Made by a program: the position numbers and the translations under genes. Source: Candidatus Firestoneibacteriota bacterium (GTDB taxonomy: Bacteria; Oederibacteriota; JAAXVQ01). Taken from it: a stretch of 18,558 nucleotides of DNA. Positions 11,280 through 18,558 of the stretch are shown piece by piece (position 1 is the first letter of the stretch; each line of letters begins with the position of its first letter). Under the pieces are notes generated by a model that was not told the DNA's origin, did not search any database, and saw only the letters and a program-made list of their open reading frames with translations. The stretch is taken from the NCBI GenBank assembly GCA_013335425.1, contig JAAXVQ010000006.1, forward strand, positions 1 to 18,558, given 5' to 3'.

Positions 11280-14200
11280 TTATGCCGCGCTATCCATGGT
11301 GAAGGACTTGGGCGGAAATTCAAAACTCGGCTTTTCTTTTTCAGGCGACAGACGATGCATCAGAGCCGGATTGTCCGCAATCTCCGCAGGAATTTCCGAT
11401 GATTGTCCCGACACAATCACGCGCGTTGCAGACAACACACCCGGAACTGCAGCCGCTGCTTCGGCAGCCGCCAAGGCGTTCTTCGCGTCCTGGGAAGTAC
11501 GAATTCCGCGGATCTGAGTCTTGACCCGATCCATGAGATCTGCCCGCCACAAATTTCCCATAAAACTCACAACCATTGCCCAGGCAACCTCTGTTCCGGG
11601 GATAACCTTCCCGGCGCTCCACAATGCGTTAAGCAGTCCGACGCGCAGGCGGGAAGAGAGTTGGGAAGTTAGCCGGAAAATACCCGGGATCAAATTCAGG
11701 CCGGAAGGCTTGGGAAGTTCCAAGCGGAAATTTGAAATAAACCCGCGCACTTGATCCGCCCAGGTCGGTCCTTGTTGCGGTTGAATGCCGAGTTGGGCCG
11801 CTTGCAAAACAGGAGCCAGCGGTTCATTTGGGTCTGGCAGCAGCTCGTTTCCGGCACTCGGATTGGACGCCTCGGTCTTGGCTTGCGTGACCACCAGACC
11901 GGTTTTTTTGGGAATCGCCGCCTCTTCTTGGCTGGAGGGTTCCGATTTTTCCGGTACGGCAAACACTTTGTCCAGTTTCAAAGTCTGCGTTTCCTTAGGT
12001 ATGACAGCCGAAGGTATGACAGCCGATGCGGCCGATTTAGCGTTGATGATCTCATCTAAGATTGACCCAGACGACTTTTCCGACTTAACATAATTGGCAC
12101 CTTTTACGACCGCCGGGCCTTCCGTCTTCAAGGTTGACCGCTTACTTTTCTCTGTGGGAGCGGCCAAAACAACAGCGATTTGAGTGGGCCCCGAAACCTC
12201 AGATTTATCAACATGTGCGGCGCCCTTTTTAGTGGTCACGTCCGTTTTCTCTCTCAGGTTCTTGGCTGCCTTATCCTTCTTGCCGGAAGCGACCGATTGA
12301 GCGGACGCAATTTGGTTCAAGATTAAAGTGCCGCCCGGTTGGGTTGCAGGCGCAACCGATTTTTCAGAGAGAATGTTTGCTTTCACCGCTGGTTTCTGAT
12401 CGTCCGTCGGCAATATGCCTTTAGCCGCGGAAGCAGCCGACTTAGAGGCTGTGATCTCGCCCAGAACCGCATTCTTTTCTTTGGCAGTTGATTTTTTCGT
12501 TACGGGTAATTTTTTAGGCGCGGTATCCGGTGGTTGCGTCGCTGCTTTGGCCGTACGCGCGGCTGCATTGACAATCACATTTCCTTCCTTGCCCGGAACT
12601 TGGGTCGTTGCCTGTTTCTCAGTTACGTTTTTCGCACCGCTTTCCTTGGGCAATACTTTTTCAAGGCTTTCTTTAGCAACTTTAACAGGAGCTTCGGCTG
12701 ATTTTGCCGCGGCAATGGCATCCAAAGGCGAACCAGCGGACACGCTTGCTTTGCCTGGTATTGACTTTGGAGACACTTCTCTTTTTGGTTGCGCTTTCGC
12801 GACCTGAACTTTTTTTGTCGCTAGGGTTTCAGATGTTGCAACTTGGGCGGGAACCATCGCGCCATTGCCCGGAGCTTGAGGTGCCGACTTATTGGACATC
12901 ACCGGATTGATCCTTTCCGGAATTTTCTTTTCAGAAATTTCAGAAGTGTTTTTTTCTCCGTTTGATTCCATCGCTTTGACGTTCTCATGCCGATTAGCTC
13001 TATGCCCGGCGGACTTTATTTCCGCCGCCACGGACGCCTCGACGGTTGATGCCGTCTGCACCTCGCCCAAGGTGCGCTTGATTTTCGCTAATTGTTCCTT
13101 AACCTTTCCTGAGATTTGTGCTTGGTCGCCTTCACTCTCATCGCTCGGTTTCTCCGGATGGTAACCCAGCAGGGGGCTCAATAATGGCTCCACCAGGGCC
13201 AGCGTGATTTTCCGTTCTTGCGCCAACCGGGCCATGGCCGGGGCTTGTTTTTCCATGACCGCCAGCGCCAATAAGCGCTGCGGAAACGCAGCTTCCAAAC
13301 CCTGACCCACAGCAAACGTGGAAGCGGTAAGGCCGTTTTTCGTCGGATTGAACGAGGCTTGAGAAAGCGCTTTAACGGCATTGAGCAATTGGTTGCTCGC
13401 TGCCGTCGCCTCGGCGGGCAAACCGGCAGCCAACGGCTGGTTCAGTTTGGCCCTGACGGCTTTCAGCGCTTTTTGTCTTTCAACGAAGAGTTTATGCCCG
13501 GTTTCCCCCACGCCGAACTTTTCAAATACATCTTTTAAATCCGCTTGAATGCTTTTGATCAAATCAGCCGGCCGATTTTCGGCTGGCACTTTCGCCCAGA
13601 CTGCTTCCCAGACTTTGCCGGCCTTAGCCAAATTCTCCCAAAGTGCAGCTTCCGGGAACGCGACCCGCATCAGCTGCGCGAGCTGGGAGTCGCCCTTTAG
13701 CAGAAGGTCCGCGGACACGAGCTTTCCTGCCTGTACCAGCGCAGCCAGCTCTTCGCCCTGGGCCAAGTCGCGGACAAAGGCCAGCATTTTTTCATCCGGC
13801 GTGAGGGCGGCGTCCTCGCCTTCGAGGCTTACCGGGGTCAACGGGGTTTGGTGCCAGCGGATGGCCAACAACCCCAACAACCGCGGATCGCGCAGAGCCT
13901 GGTCCATGACTGCTTGCTCGGCCGGACTGAATTTATCCTCATTGGTAAACCCCTTCAAGCGCTCCACCACGGTTTCCACCGAAGTTCTGAACATGGTGCC
14001 TTCATACTCGGGCTTACCAAAACCAAAAGTTTGAATGGAGTACCCAATGGCCCGTTCGATCAAATCATCTCCCTGGGGTCTGGGCAGCCGGCGACCTTTT
14101 GGCATGACTTGACGGGTTACCGTGGTTCCCACCCAACCGAGCACCGGCAGCAGTAAAGCGCTCAAGACGCTCAGATAACCGCTACGGCCGGAGGCAACCG

Positions 14201-16370
14201 GAGAAACTGCCTGAGTCAGGGCGTCCACCGTCTGCATCACCCACGGGCCCATTTGTTGCGAGAGGAACGCGGCCAGCATGCCCACGCCCAGCGTGAAGCC
14301 GTATTTCAACCCCTGGGGAGTTTGGGCATTGGTAAGTACGAAGTACGCAAAAATCATGGCACCGACCACCAACGCCAGCTGGCTTGCGGCCAGCAAAGCC
14401 GCGGGCAACGTAAAGGTCGCGCTGACCGCCAAAGCCGCCAGCAGCACGGCACCGCCGATCGCCTGCGGCTGCCAAGCCGCGGCCGCGTTTTTAATTCCCT
14501 GCCAGGCGTTGGCGGCCGCCGCCAGCAACGGTTGCCAACCCGGAGCGGTCTGAGCGGTTTCTTCCAGGCTTAAAAGTTTGTTGCGGTTTTCAGCCAAGTC
14601 CTTGGCCTTGACGATTTCCATCTGATACCCGTTGCCGAGATCTTCCTTGGCCTGAATGAACGGCAAATAAGCGGAGTTGTCGGTTACGTTGGCGGCGGGA
14701 CGCAGCACCACGGCATAATCGGACCCTTGTACCGGAAAAGCGTAAATCCGCTTCTTCAGATTGGAGACCGTGCCCTGGTAATTGAAGAACGCCGGAGAAC
14801 CCGCCTGGGCCGCGTCCAGGGCCTGCAAATGTTTGGCCAGAAATGCTTCGGAGTCATGCCCGGTTTCGAGGAGATCCTCAAGTTCCTTATAGATCTCCCG
14901 CACTTCTTTCCAATATTTGACAAAACCCAGCTCATTAAACGCCGAAGGCGGCGCGAACATGTTTTGACTTTGCGCCAGCAGGGCTTCGGCCGGGGCGCGG
15001 CGGTTGAGCAGCAGGGAAAAATAGGGGTTCTCGTCATAGGTGTGCGTGAGACGGGGTTTGATGGTGAGAAAAGAAACGCTTTGCTTTTTCAAAGCCGCTT
15101 CCACTTGCTGGTTGTGATAGCCGCCCGTAATCAACACGGCCAGGGTCTGCTGGTGCCGGTTCATCTGCCCGAGGATGTTTTGCACAAAGGCCTCGGAGCG
15201 TTGATCGGCTACTTCGTAAAAGTGCCCCGCGAGCTTGAGGTATTCGTCGAGTTTGACCACCCCCGTGTCCAGCGTGGAAGACACGCCGTTGCGGTAGGCG
15301 AGATTGTCCAAAAATCCCACCAACGTGGTTATGGAAAACTCTTCGCGATGCGCCCGGTAGTAATCCAGTTCTTTGGCCGTGGCGCTGATGGCCAGCATAT
15401 CGGCCATGATCTTCAACATGTCGGCATAATGATCCAAACGGCGCTGGTCCGGGGAGGTGTACAAACGTTCCCGGACGGCCTGGTCCAGATCCGCGGCATC
15501 GTCCACCAGTTTGTTATAATCCGAGTCCGTGGTGACAGGCACACTCTGCGTTTGGGCAAAAAGGTTCATGTGCGGAAACGTTGCCAAGGCGACGCCTTGT
15601 TTTCGGCTCTGCTCCAGTAAAAACTGGCAGTAGGTTTCCAGGGAAATAGTTTCACCCTCAAACTGCTCGCGGAAATGGTCTACCTTGGCCAGGTCCGTGG
15701 AGTACAGGGGCGCTTTGAGTTTTTCAATGACGTCTTTCAAATCCCCGCAGTACCCTTGGGCTTTTTCTCCCAAAAATTTCAGCAACGTGGTCTTGTCCTG
15801 CTCGTAGAGCGCTTGGTCTTCGACTCCCTCCAGCAGAAGAGTCGGGTGTCCCGTGGCGGCCAAGTACTCGCTGCCGGTTATGCGTCCGCGTTTTAAAAAG
15901 TACTGCCCGACATTGGTCTTCACCGTAGGGCGGGGAAACTCGGCATGTTGCCGGACGTTCACAGTTCGGCTTTCGCCTTCAACGCCGATGAGTCTGAGCC
16001 CGTTCTTTTTCGCCAGCGTGCCCAAAAGCGCGGCAATGTTGCTCTGCACTTCGTAATTGCAATGAAGGTCATGAATATACACCACGGTTTTTCCGGATTT
16101 TCCACGGAAACTGCTGACCACACGTCCCAGTTCCGCCGACACGTCAACCGCCGCTCCGTTGACCACAAAAGCACTTCCCGCGGAAAGTTTTCCCGCCGAC
16201 ACCGGGTAGGTCGCGGCCTCGAAAGCAAACGCCAGGGTGGGAAAAATAAACGAAGCCGAAACCATCAGGGTAATGCTCTTCACCCAGGTCTGCCAAAACC
16301 ACGACCGGCGCAGCAGCCACCCCCGGGAAAAACCGTTGGTCTTCAATTTTTGATCAACCGGATGAGCCAT
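11280..16370 (-). CDS. Giant membrane/exported protein 1 with ChaN/TIKI-like head (1696 aa)
   Basis: Not a recognised gene. I chose the ATG at 16370 over an in-frame ATG at 16427 because GAGGGGG lies eight bases upstream and the protein then starts with an ordinary signal-like segment: an n-region with arginines (20-22), a hydrophobic stretch 33-49 and a possible AFA cleavage site near 48. The head (about 93-455) holds YIHDLHCNYEVQ (98-109), GVEG (129-132) and ITGGYH (414-419), followed by KPR and NPYF, all matching giant protein 2. Three or four membrane helices follow at about 631-744. A helical region runs to about 1100. The linker, rich in Lys, Ala, Ser and Thr (about 1110-1500), contains four clear copies and one weaker copy of an 18-residue motif. 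The C-terminal 190 residues include two hydrophobic patches and end in DSAA. Both histidine motifs suggest a metal- or haem-binding or hydrolytic head by analogy only. No lipobox cysteine is present. Confidence 0.9.
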   Translation of the reverse strand: MAHPVDQKLKTNGFSRGWLLRRSWFWQTWVKSITLMVSASFIFPTLAFAFEAATYPVSAGKLSAGSAFVVNGAAVDVSAELGRVVSSFRGKSGKTVVYIHDLHCNYEVQSNIAALLGTLAKKNGLRLIGVEGESRTVNVRQHAEFPRPTVKTNVGQYFLKRGRITGSEYLAATGHPTLLLEGVEDQALYEQDKTTLLKFLGEKAQGYCGDLKDVIEKLKAPLYSTDLAKVDHFREQFEGETISLETYCQFLLEQSRKQGVALATFPHMNLFAQTQSVPVTTDSDYNKLVDDAADLDQAVRERLYTSPDQRRLDHYADMLKIMADMLAISATAKELDYYRAHREEFSITTLVGFLDNLAYRNGVSSTLDTGVVKLDEYLKLAGHFYEVADQRSEAFVQNILGQMNRHQQTLAVLITGGYHNQQVEAALKKQSVSFLTIKPRLTHTYDENPYFSLLLNRRAPAEALLAQSQNMFAPPSAFNELGFVKYWKEVREIYKELEDLLETGHDSEAFLAKHLQALDAAQAGSPAFFNYQGTVSNLKKRIYAFPVQGSDYAVVLRPAANVTDNSAYLPFIQAKEDLGNGYQMEIVKAKDLAENRNKLLSLEETAQTAPGWQPLLAAAANAWQGIKNAAAAWQPQAIGGAVLLAALAVSATFTLPAALLAASQLALVVGAMIFAYFVLTNAQTPQGLKYGFTLGVGMLAAFLSQQMGPWVMQTVDALTQAVSPVASGRSGYLSVLSALLLPVLGWVGTTVTRQVMPKGRRLPRPQGDDLIERAIGYSIQTFGFGKPEYEGTMFRTSVETVVERLKGFTNEDKFSPAEQAVMDQALRDPRLLGLLAIRWHQTPLTPVSLEGEDAALTPDEKMLAFVRDLAQGEELAALVQAGKLVSADLLLKGDSQLAQLMRVAFPEAALWENLAKAGKVWEAVWAKVPAENRPADLIKSIQADLKDVFEKFGVGETGHKLFVERQKALKAVRAKLNQPLAAGLPAEATAASNQLLNAVKALSQASFNPTKNGLTASTFAVGQGLEAAFPQRLLALAVMEKQAPAMARLAQERKITLALVEPLLSPLLGYHPEKPSDESEGDQAQISGKVKEQLAKIKRTLGEVQTASTVEASVAAEIKSAGHRANRHENVKAMESNGEKNTSEISEKKIPERINPVMSNKSAPQAPGNGAMVPAQVATSETLATKKVQVAKAQPKREVSPKSIPGKASVSAGSPLDAIAAAKSAEAPVKVAKESLEKVLPKESGAKNVTEKQATTQVPGKEGNVIVNAAARTAKAATQPPDTAPKKLPVTKKSTAKEKNAVLGEITASKSAASAAKGILPTDDQKPAVKANILSEKSVAPATQPGGTLILNQIASAQSVASGKKDKAAKNLREKTDVTTKKGAAHVDKSEVSGPTQIAVVLAAPTEKSKRSTLKTEGPAVVKGANYVKSEKSSGSILDEIINAKSAASAVIPSAVIPKETQTLKLDKVFAVPEKSEPSSQEEAAIPKKTGLVVTQAKTEASNPSAGNELLPDPNEPLAPVLQAAQLGIQPQQGPTWADQVRGFISNFRLELPKPSGLNLIPGIFRLTSQLSSRLRVGLLNALWSAGKVIPGTEVAWAMVVSFMGNLWRADLMDRVKTQIRGIRTSQDAKNALAAAEAAAAVPGVLSATRVIVSGQSSEIPAEIADNPALMHRLSPEKEKPSFEFPPKSFTMDSAA
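12015..12734 (-). repeat. Degenerate 18-residue motif, five copies in giant protein 1 linker
   Basis: Copies begin at residues 1213 (12681-12734), 1263 (12531-12584, weaker), 1300 (12420-12473), 1347 (12279-12332) and 1435 (12015-12068). The shared pattern is a hydrophobic pair, then D/N/G-E/Q/A-I, two residues, A/S-K/Q-S-A-x-S, as in GSILDEIINAKSAASA. Spacing is irregular (50, 37, 47 and 88 residues), and the DNA of the copies has diverged, so this looks like retained protein motifs rather than a recent tandem duplication. Confidence 0.6.
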
Positions 16371-16378
16371 CGGGAACG

Positions 16379-16385
16379 CCCCCTC
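16379..16385 (-). promoter_or_regulatory. Ribosome binding site deciding the start of giant gene 1
   Basis: GAGGGGG on the minus strand, eight bases before the ATG at 16370. The alternative upstream ATG at 16427 has only a weak GGGA four bases away, so the downstream start is preferred. Confidence 0.6.
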
Positions 16386-16482
16386 TGCAATCTGCCCGGG
16401 TAACAAGGGCAAAAAAATCCAGCACATTTTCCCGGCCTAAACCGGAAAAAGCAAGCAAGTGACTTTTTCTCAAGTTAATCAA

Positions 16483-16511
16483 AGTATAGCATACGAAAAA
16501 ATCGAAAGCAA
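16483..16511 (-). promoter_or_regulatory. Promoter of giant gene 1
   Basis: On the minus strand TTGCTT (16506-16511), 17 bases, then TATACT (16483-16488), preceded by TGC as an extended -10. The leader to the ATG would be about 105 bases, much like giant gene 2. The 12 bases 16482-16493 are identical to those in front of lnt (18352-18363). Confidence 0.65.
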
Positions 16512-16570
16512 ACGTGCTAAAATTATACGCTCTCATTTATATGCCTAATTTTAAAGGGTATTTCCGAAAT

Positions 16571-16607
16571 TTTTAAAAATAATTCAGATGCATCAAGCCT
16601 ATCTGAA
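16571..16607 (-). terminator. Candidate terminator of lnt
   Basis: A perfect 7-bp stem TTCAGAT/ATCTGAA (16583-16589 with 16601-16607, loop of 11 bases) is followed on the minus strand by TTATTTTTAAAAA. It lies about 60 bases after the lnt stop. The stem is AT-rich and so only moderately stable. The rest of the 299-bp gap 16371-16669 holds the giant gene 1 promoter and leader. Confidence 0.5.
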
Positions 16608-16669
16608 AAATCCGCTCATTTTCTCGTAAAGGATTTGAAAACAGAAAATTTAAAGTGCCGAGGTTTGCT

Positions 16670-18346
16670 TTAAGCTCTTTTCCGAACTGCGAAAGCAACT
16701 GCCAGGAGGGAAAAAAATAAGATAAGGAAAGAAAACACCACGATATTGCCGAAGCGGGTAAAAAAAGTCCGGTAGTTCGGGGTATAGGCGACATCTTCCA
16801 GCTTGAACCCCTCTTGAAAATAAGGCAATGGCCGGGAAATGTTTCCCCAGGGATCAATCAGACAGGTGGGTCCCGTCATGTTGGCTTTGGCCATGTACAC
16901 GCGGTGCTCAATAGCCAAAAACACGGACATAGCCGTATGCTGGTAGCTCATGGCCGAGGTCCCGGCCCAGCGGTCATTGGCCATGCCCGCAAAAAGCCGC
17001 GCGCCCCGCCGGGCCAATTGAAAGCCCAGCTCTTCAAAATGATCCTCATAGCAGATCAGCGGCGATAGGTTCAGATCGCCGAACACCAGGGACGCATACT
17101 CATGCCCGGGTTCAAAATCCACGGGAATGGGTTCGCGCACCACGGCATGCAGGAATTTTTTTAAAATCTCCCAGGGTATGTATTCCCCAAAGGGAACCAG
17201 TTTGATTTTACGGTAACGCCCGAGGGTTTCGCCGGCGGGGCCGAGCAAAAACGAGCTGTTGTAATGATGGTAGCCTTGACCGTCGGCGTTGTTTTCCTGG
17301 ACGTATTCGTTGCTGGTCAACAACGTAGGCACGCCCCCGGTTTTAACCAATCCCCGCAGGCGGTCTTCCCATTCGCGCTCGGAGGGGTAATCCAAAATCC
17401 CCGGGAAGCAGGATTCGGCCCAAATAATCAGCGCCGGTTTTTGGGCCACGGCCTGAAGGTGCAGGCGCTGCATGCGGTCCAGCAAACTGGTTTTGTATGC
17501 CCGGTCCCAACGCGCGGTGGTGTCGGTGTTGCCTTGCAGCAGGGCTACACGGAAATGCTTTTGCGGAGCGCGTACAAACATAACGGCCTCGACCGCGCCC
17601 ACGCCCAAGAGCACCACCCACAGTGTCACCAGCAAAGCCGTGACGCTGCCCAGCACCGGGCGCTGCTGCCACTTTGCCCGCCACGCGGCCGGCTTGACCG
17701 CCTGCGGCCAGGCTCCTGGCCACGCGCCCCACCCGGAGGCAACCACACGCGCCAGCGCCTGAGCCAGGATCACATTGACCCAGGCTACCAGAAAAGAAAT
17801 CCCGCCCACCCCGGCCGTGGCCGCGATTTGCCGGATGAGCACGTTGCTGTATTGCGTATGCCCCAAGGAACCCCAAGGCCAGCCGCCGAAGAGCACATGC
17901 CCCCGCAGGTATTCCCAAGCCACCCAACCCAAAGGCAGCACCAGGGCATCGGGCCAGCGGAGCCGCTCGGAAACAAACTTGGACGTGGCGCTGAAAAGCC
18001 CCATGTAAAAAGCGCCGCAAACGGAAAAAATCAGCCAGGTGAATTGATTGCTGACATTGGTGTCGCGGTTGATCAACGTGATCCACGACAAAATCCCCAG
18101 ATAATAAATGAAGCCCAGCACCCAACCCTGCACGAAAGCGCCGCGCCAGCCCGATTGTCGCCATAGATAAATGAAGGGCACCAAGGAAACCCAGGCCAAA
18201 TACCCCGGAACGGCGGAAAAAGAGGCGACCCAGACATTGGGCCAGGAAAGCATGAGCAATATGCCGGATAAGGGAGCCAGAGCCCAAAGAACCCAACTCG
18301 GAACATTTTTCGCTGCGGTTTTCTCAGGCGGGGTGGATGTCGGCAT
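16670..18346 (-). CDS. lnt: Apolipoprotein N-acyltransferase
   Basis: Lnt adds the third acyl chain to the N-terminal cysteine of lipoproteins at the periplasmic face of the inner membrane, completing lipoprotein maturation in diderm bacteria. The protein is 558 residues, slightly longer than the roughly 510 of enterics. Seven N-terminal membrane helices (between about 18 and 257) precede a nitrilase domain (about 265-525), and a last helix lies at 534-554. The catalytic triad is visible: E311 in IIWAES, K380 in YRKIKLVPFGEY and C432 in SPLICYED. Landmarks LEHRVY-like AIEHRVYMAKAN and IDPWGNI close the domain. I chose the ATG at 18346. A TTG at 18424 would add 26 residues without membrane character. 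No Shine-Dalgarno sequence precedes the ATG, and a -10 element lies only seven bases upstream, so the message may be leaderless. Its next genes downstream encode exported proteins without a lipobox. Confidence 0.93.
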   Translation of the reverse strand: MPTSTPPEKTAAKNVPSWVLWALAPLSGILLMLSWPNVWVASFSAVPGYLAWVSLVPFIYLWRQSGWRGAFVQGWVLGFIYYLGILSWITLINRDTNVSNQFTWLIFSVCGAFYMGLFSATSKFVSERLRWPDALVLPLGWVAWEYLRGHVLFGGWPWGSLGHTQYSNVLIRQIAATAGVGGISFLVAWVNVILAQALARVVASGWGAWPGAWPQAVKPAAWRAKWQQRPVLGSVTALLVTLWVVLLGVGAVEAVMFVRAPQKHFRVALLQGNTDTTARWDRAYKTSLLDRMQRLHLQAVAQKPALIIWAESCFPGILDYPSEREWEDRLRGLVKTGGVPTLLTSNEYVQENNADGQGYHHYNSSFLLGPAGETLGRYRKIKLVPFGEYIPWEILKKFLHAVVREPIPVDFEPGHEYASLVFGDLNLSPLICYEDHFEELGFQLARRGARLFAGMANDRWAGTSAMSYQHTAMSVFLAIEHRVYMAKANMTGPTCLIDPWGNISRPLPYFQEGFKLEDVAYTPNYRTFFTRFGNIVVFSFLILFFSLLAVAFAVRKRA

Positions 18347-18352
18347 AAAATA

Positions 18353-18361
18353 AGTATAGCA
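18353..18361 (-). promoter_or_regulatory. Extended -10 promoter directly before lnt
   Basis: On the minus strand TGCTATACT, with the -10 hexamer at 18353-18358. Transcription would start at or next to the ATG at 18346. No convincing -35 is seen at 16-18 bases. The surrounding 12-mer equals that in the giant gene 1 promoter. The remaining stretch to 18526 shows no gene. Confidence 0.5.
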
Positions 18362-18526
18362 TAAAAACCTGTTCGCGACACTCTCTCCGAACACTACCGA
18401 AACCGTTTCCGCCTTTCGTCTCAACGTTCAGAGCCTAAATTTCCCAACAAATTTATCCACGGATTTTACCAATAGCCACGGCTTAAAGAACTTTATGGCA
18501 CGAATAACCAAACATGTGACACATCG

Positions 18527-18558
18527 AAAAAAAATATTCCCCTCCCTCGATGGGAGGG
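18527..18558 (-). terminator. Terminator of an upstream minus-strand gene outside the window
   Basis: A perfect stem CCCTCCC/GGGAGGG (18540-18546 with 18552-18558, loop of five) is followed on the minus strand by GAATA and eight T (18527-18534). It indicates that a minus-strand transcript ends here, from a gene lying beyond base 18558, and that lnt starts its own transcript. The stem may extend past the window edge. Confidence 0.65.

Noticed and set aside
14727..15620. A 297-codon plus-strand frame opposite giant gene 1
   Set aside because: The sense frame has conserved motifs shared with the paralogue, and the antisense frame has no recognisable features.
10950..16370. Giant proteins as lipoproteins, given lnt next door
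   Set aside because: Neither N-terminal hydrophobic segment is followed by a lipobox cysteine.
16371..16427. Upstream in-frame ATG for giant gene 1 adding 19 residues
   Set aside because: It has a poor ribosome binding site and adds a second short hydrophobic stretch. The ATG at 16370 has GAGGGGG at good spacing.
17264..18166. A 300-codon plus-strand frame opposite lnt
   Set aside because: It lies wholly inside lnt, whose triad and helices are clear. The antisense protein is His/Pro/Arg/Gln-rich, typical of shadow frames.

Overview
The window is a chromosomal segment of an uncultivated-looking, diderm-type bacterium. All five main genes lie on the minus strand, so transcription runs from right to left: lnt, giant gene 1, giant gene 2, manA, clpB. 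An apolipoprotein N-acyltransferase together with two very large exported or membrane proteins points to an outer-membrane lineage. The ChaN/TIKI-like head of the giant proteins and the overall style recall Omnitrophota-type metagenomic genomes. That taxonomic guess comes from memory of family style, not from a search, and is held at low confidence.

Right end (16370-18558): a terminator for an unseen upstream minus-strand gene, then lnt with a candidate extended -10 promoter lying right against its start codon, then a terminator. Next comes giant gene 1 (11280-16370, 1696 aa) with a good -35/-10 promoter and a G-rich ribosome binding site. An AT-rich 191-bp spacer holds a near-consensus promoter for giant gene 2 (4015-11088, 2357 aa). 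Two hairpins follow giant gene 2. manA (class I phosphomannose isomerase) and clpB (disaggregase) then form a tight two-gene operon.

The two giant proteins are divergent paralogues. Each has a signal-anchor-like N terminus ending in a similar hydrophobic FP...AF...Y stretch, a head of about 400 residues with the invariant block DLHCNYEVQ.NI, a VEG motif and a late GG(F/Y)H motif (reminiscent of the ChaN/TIKI/EreA-type fold), a cluster of membrane helices, a long alpha-helical part, a low-complexity linker and a different C-terminal part. A short helix-like motif (hL-x-x-I-x-x-A/S-K-S-A-x-S) recurs in the linker of giant 1 and also appears in the linker of giant 2. This pair is the most likely undescribed system in the window. 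Giant 2 also contains an AT-rich internal section, unlike its flanks, that carries an HExxH-type motif.

Left end (1 to about 430): this part does not belong with the rest. It is GC-rich (40 of the first 60 bases) and consists of a SecD fragment joined in frame to an ABC-2 permease fragment, which is then joined to the 3' part of clpB on the opposite strand. Both joins sit at short shared sequences. I read this as an assembly or amplification chimera, so the C-terminal roughly 60 residues of ClpB are missing.

I saw no tRNA, rRNA, CRISPR array, insertion sequence or phage gene.
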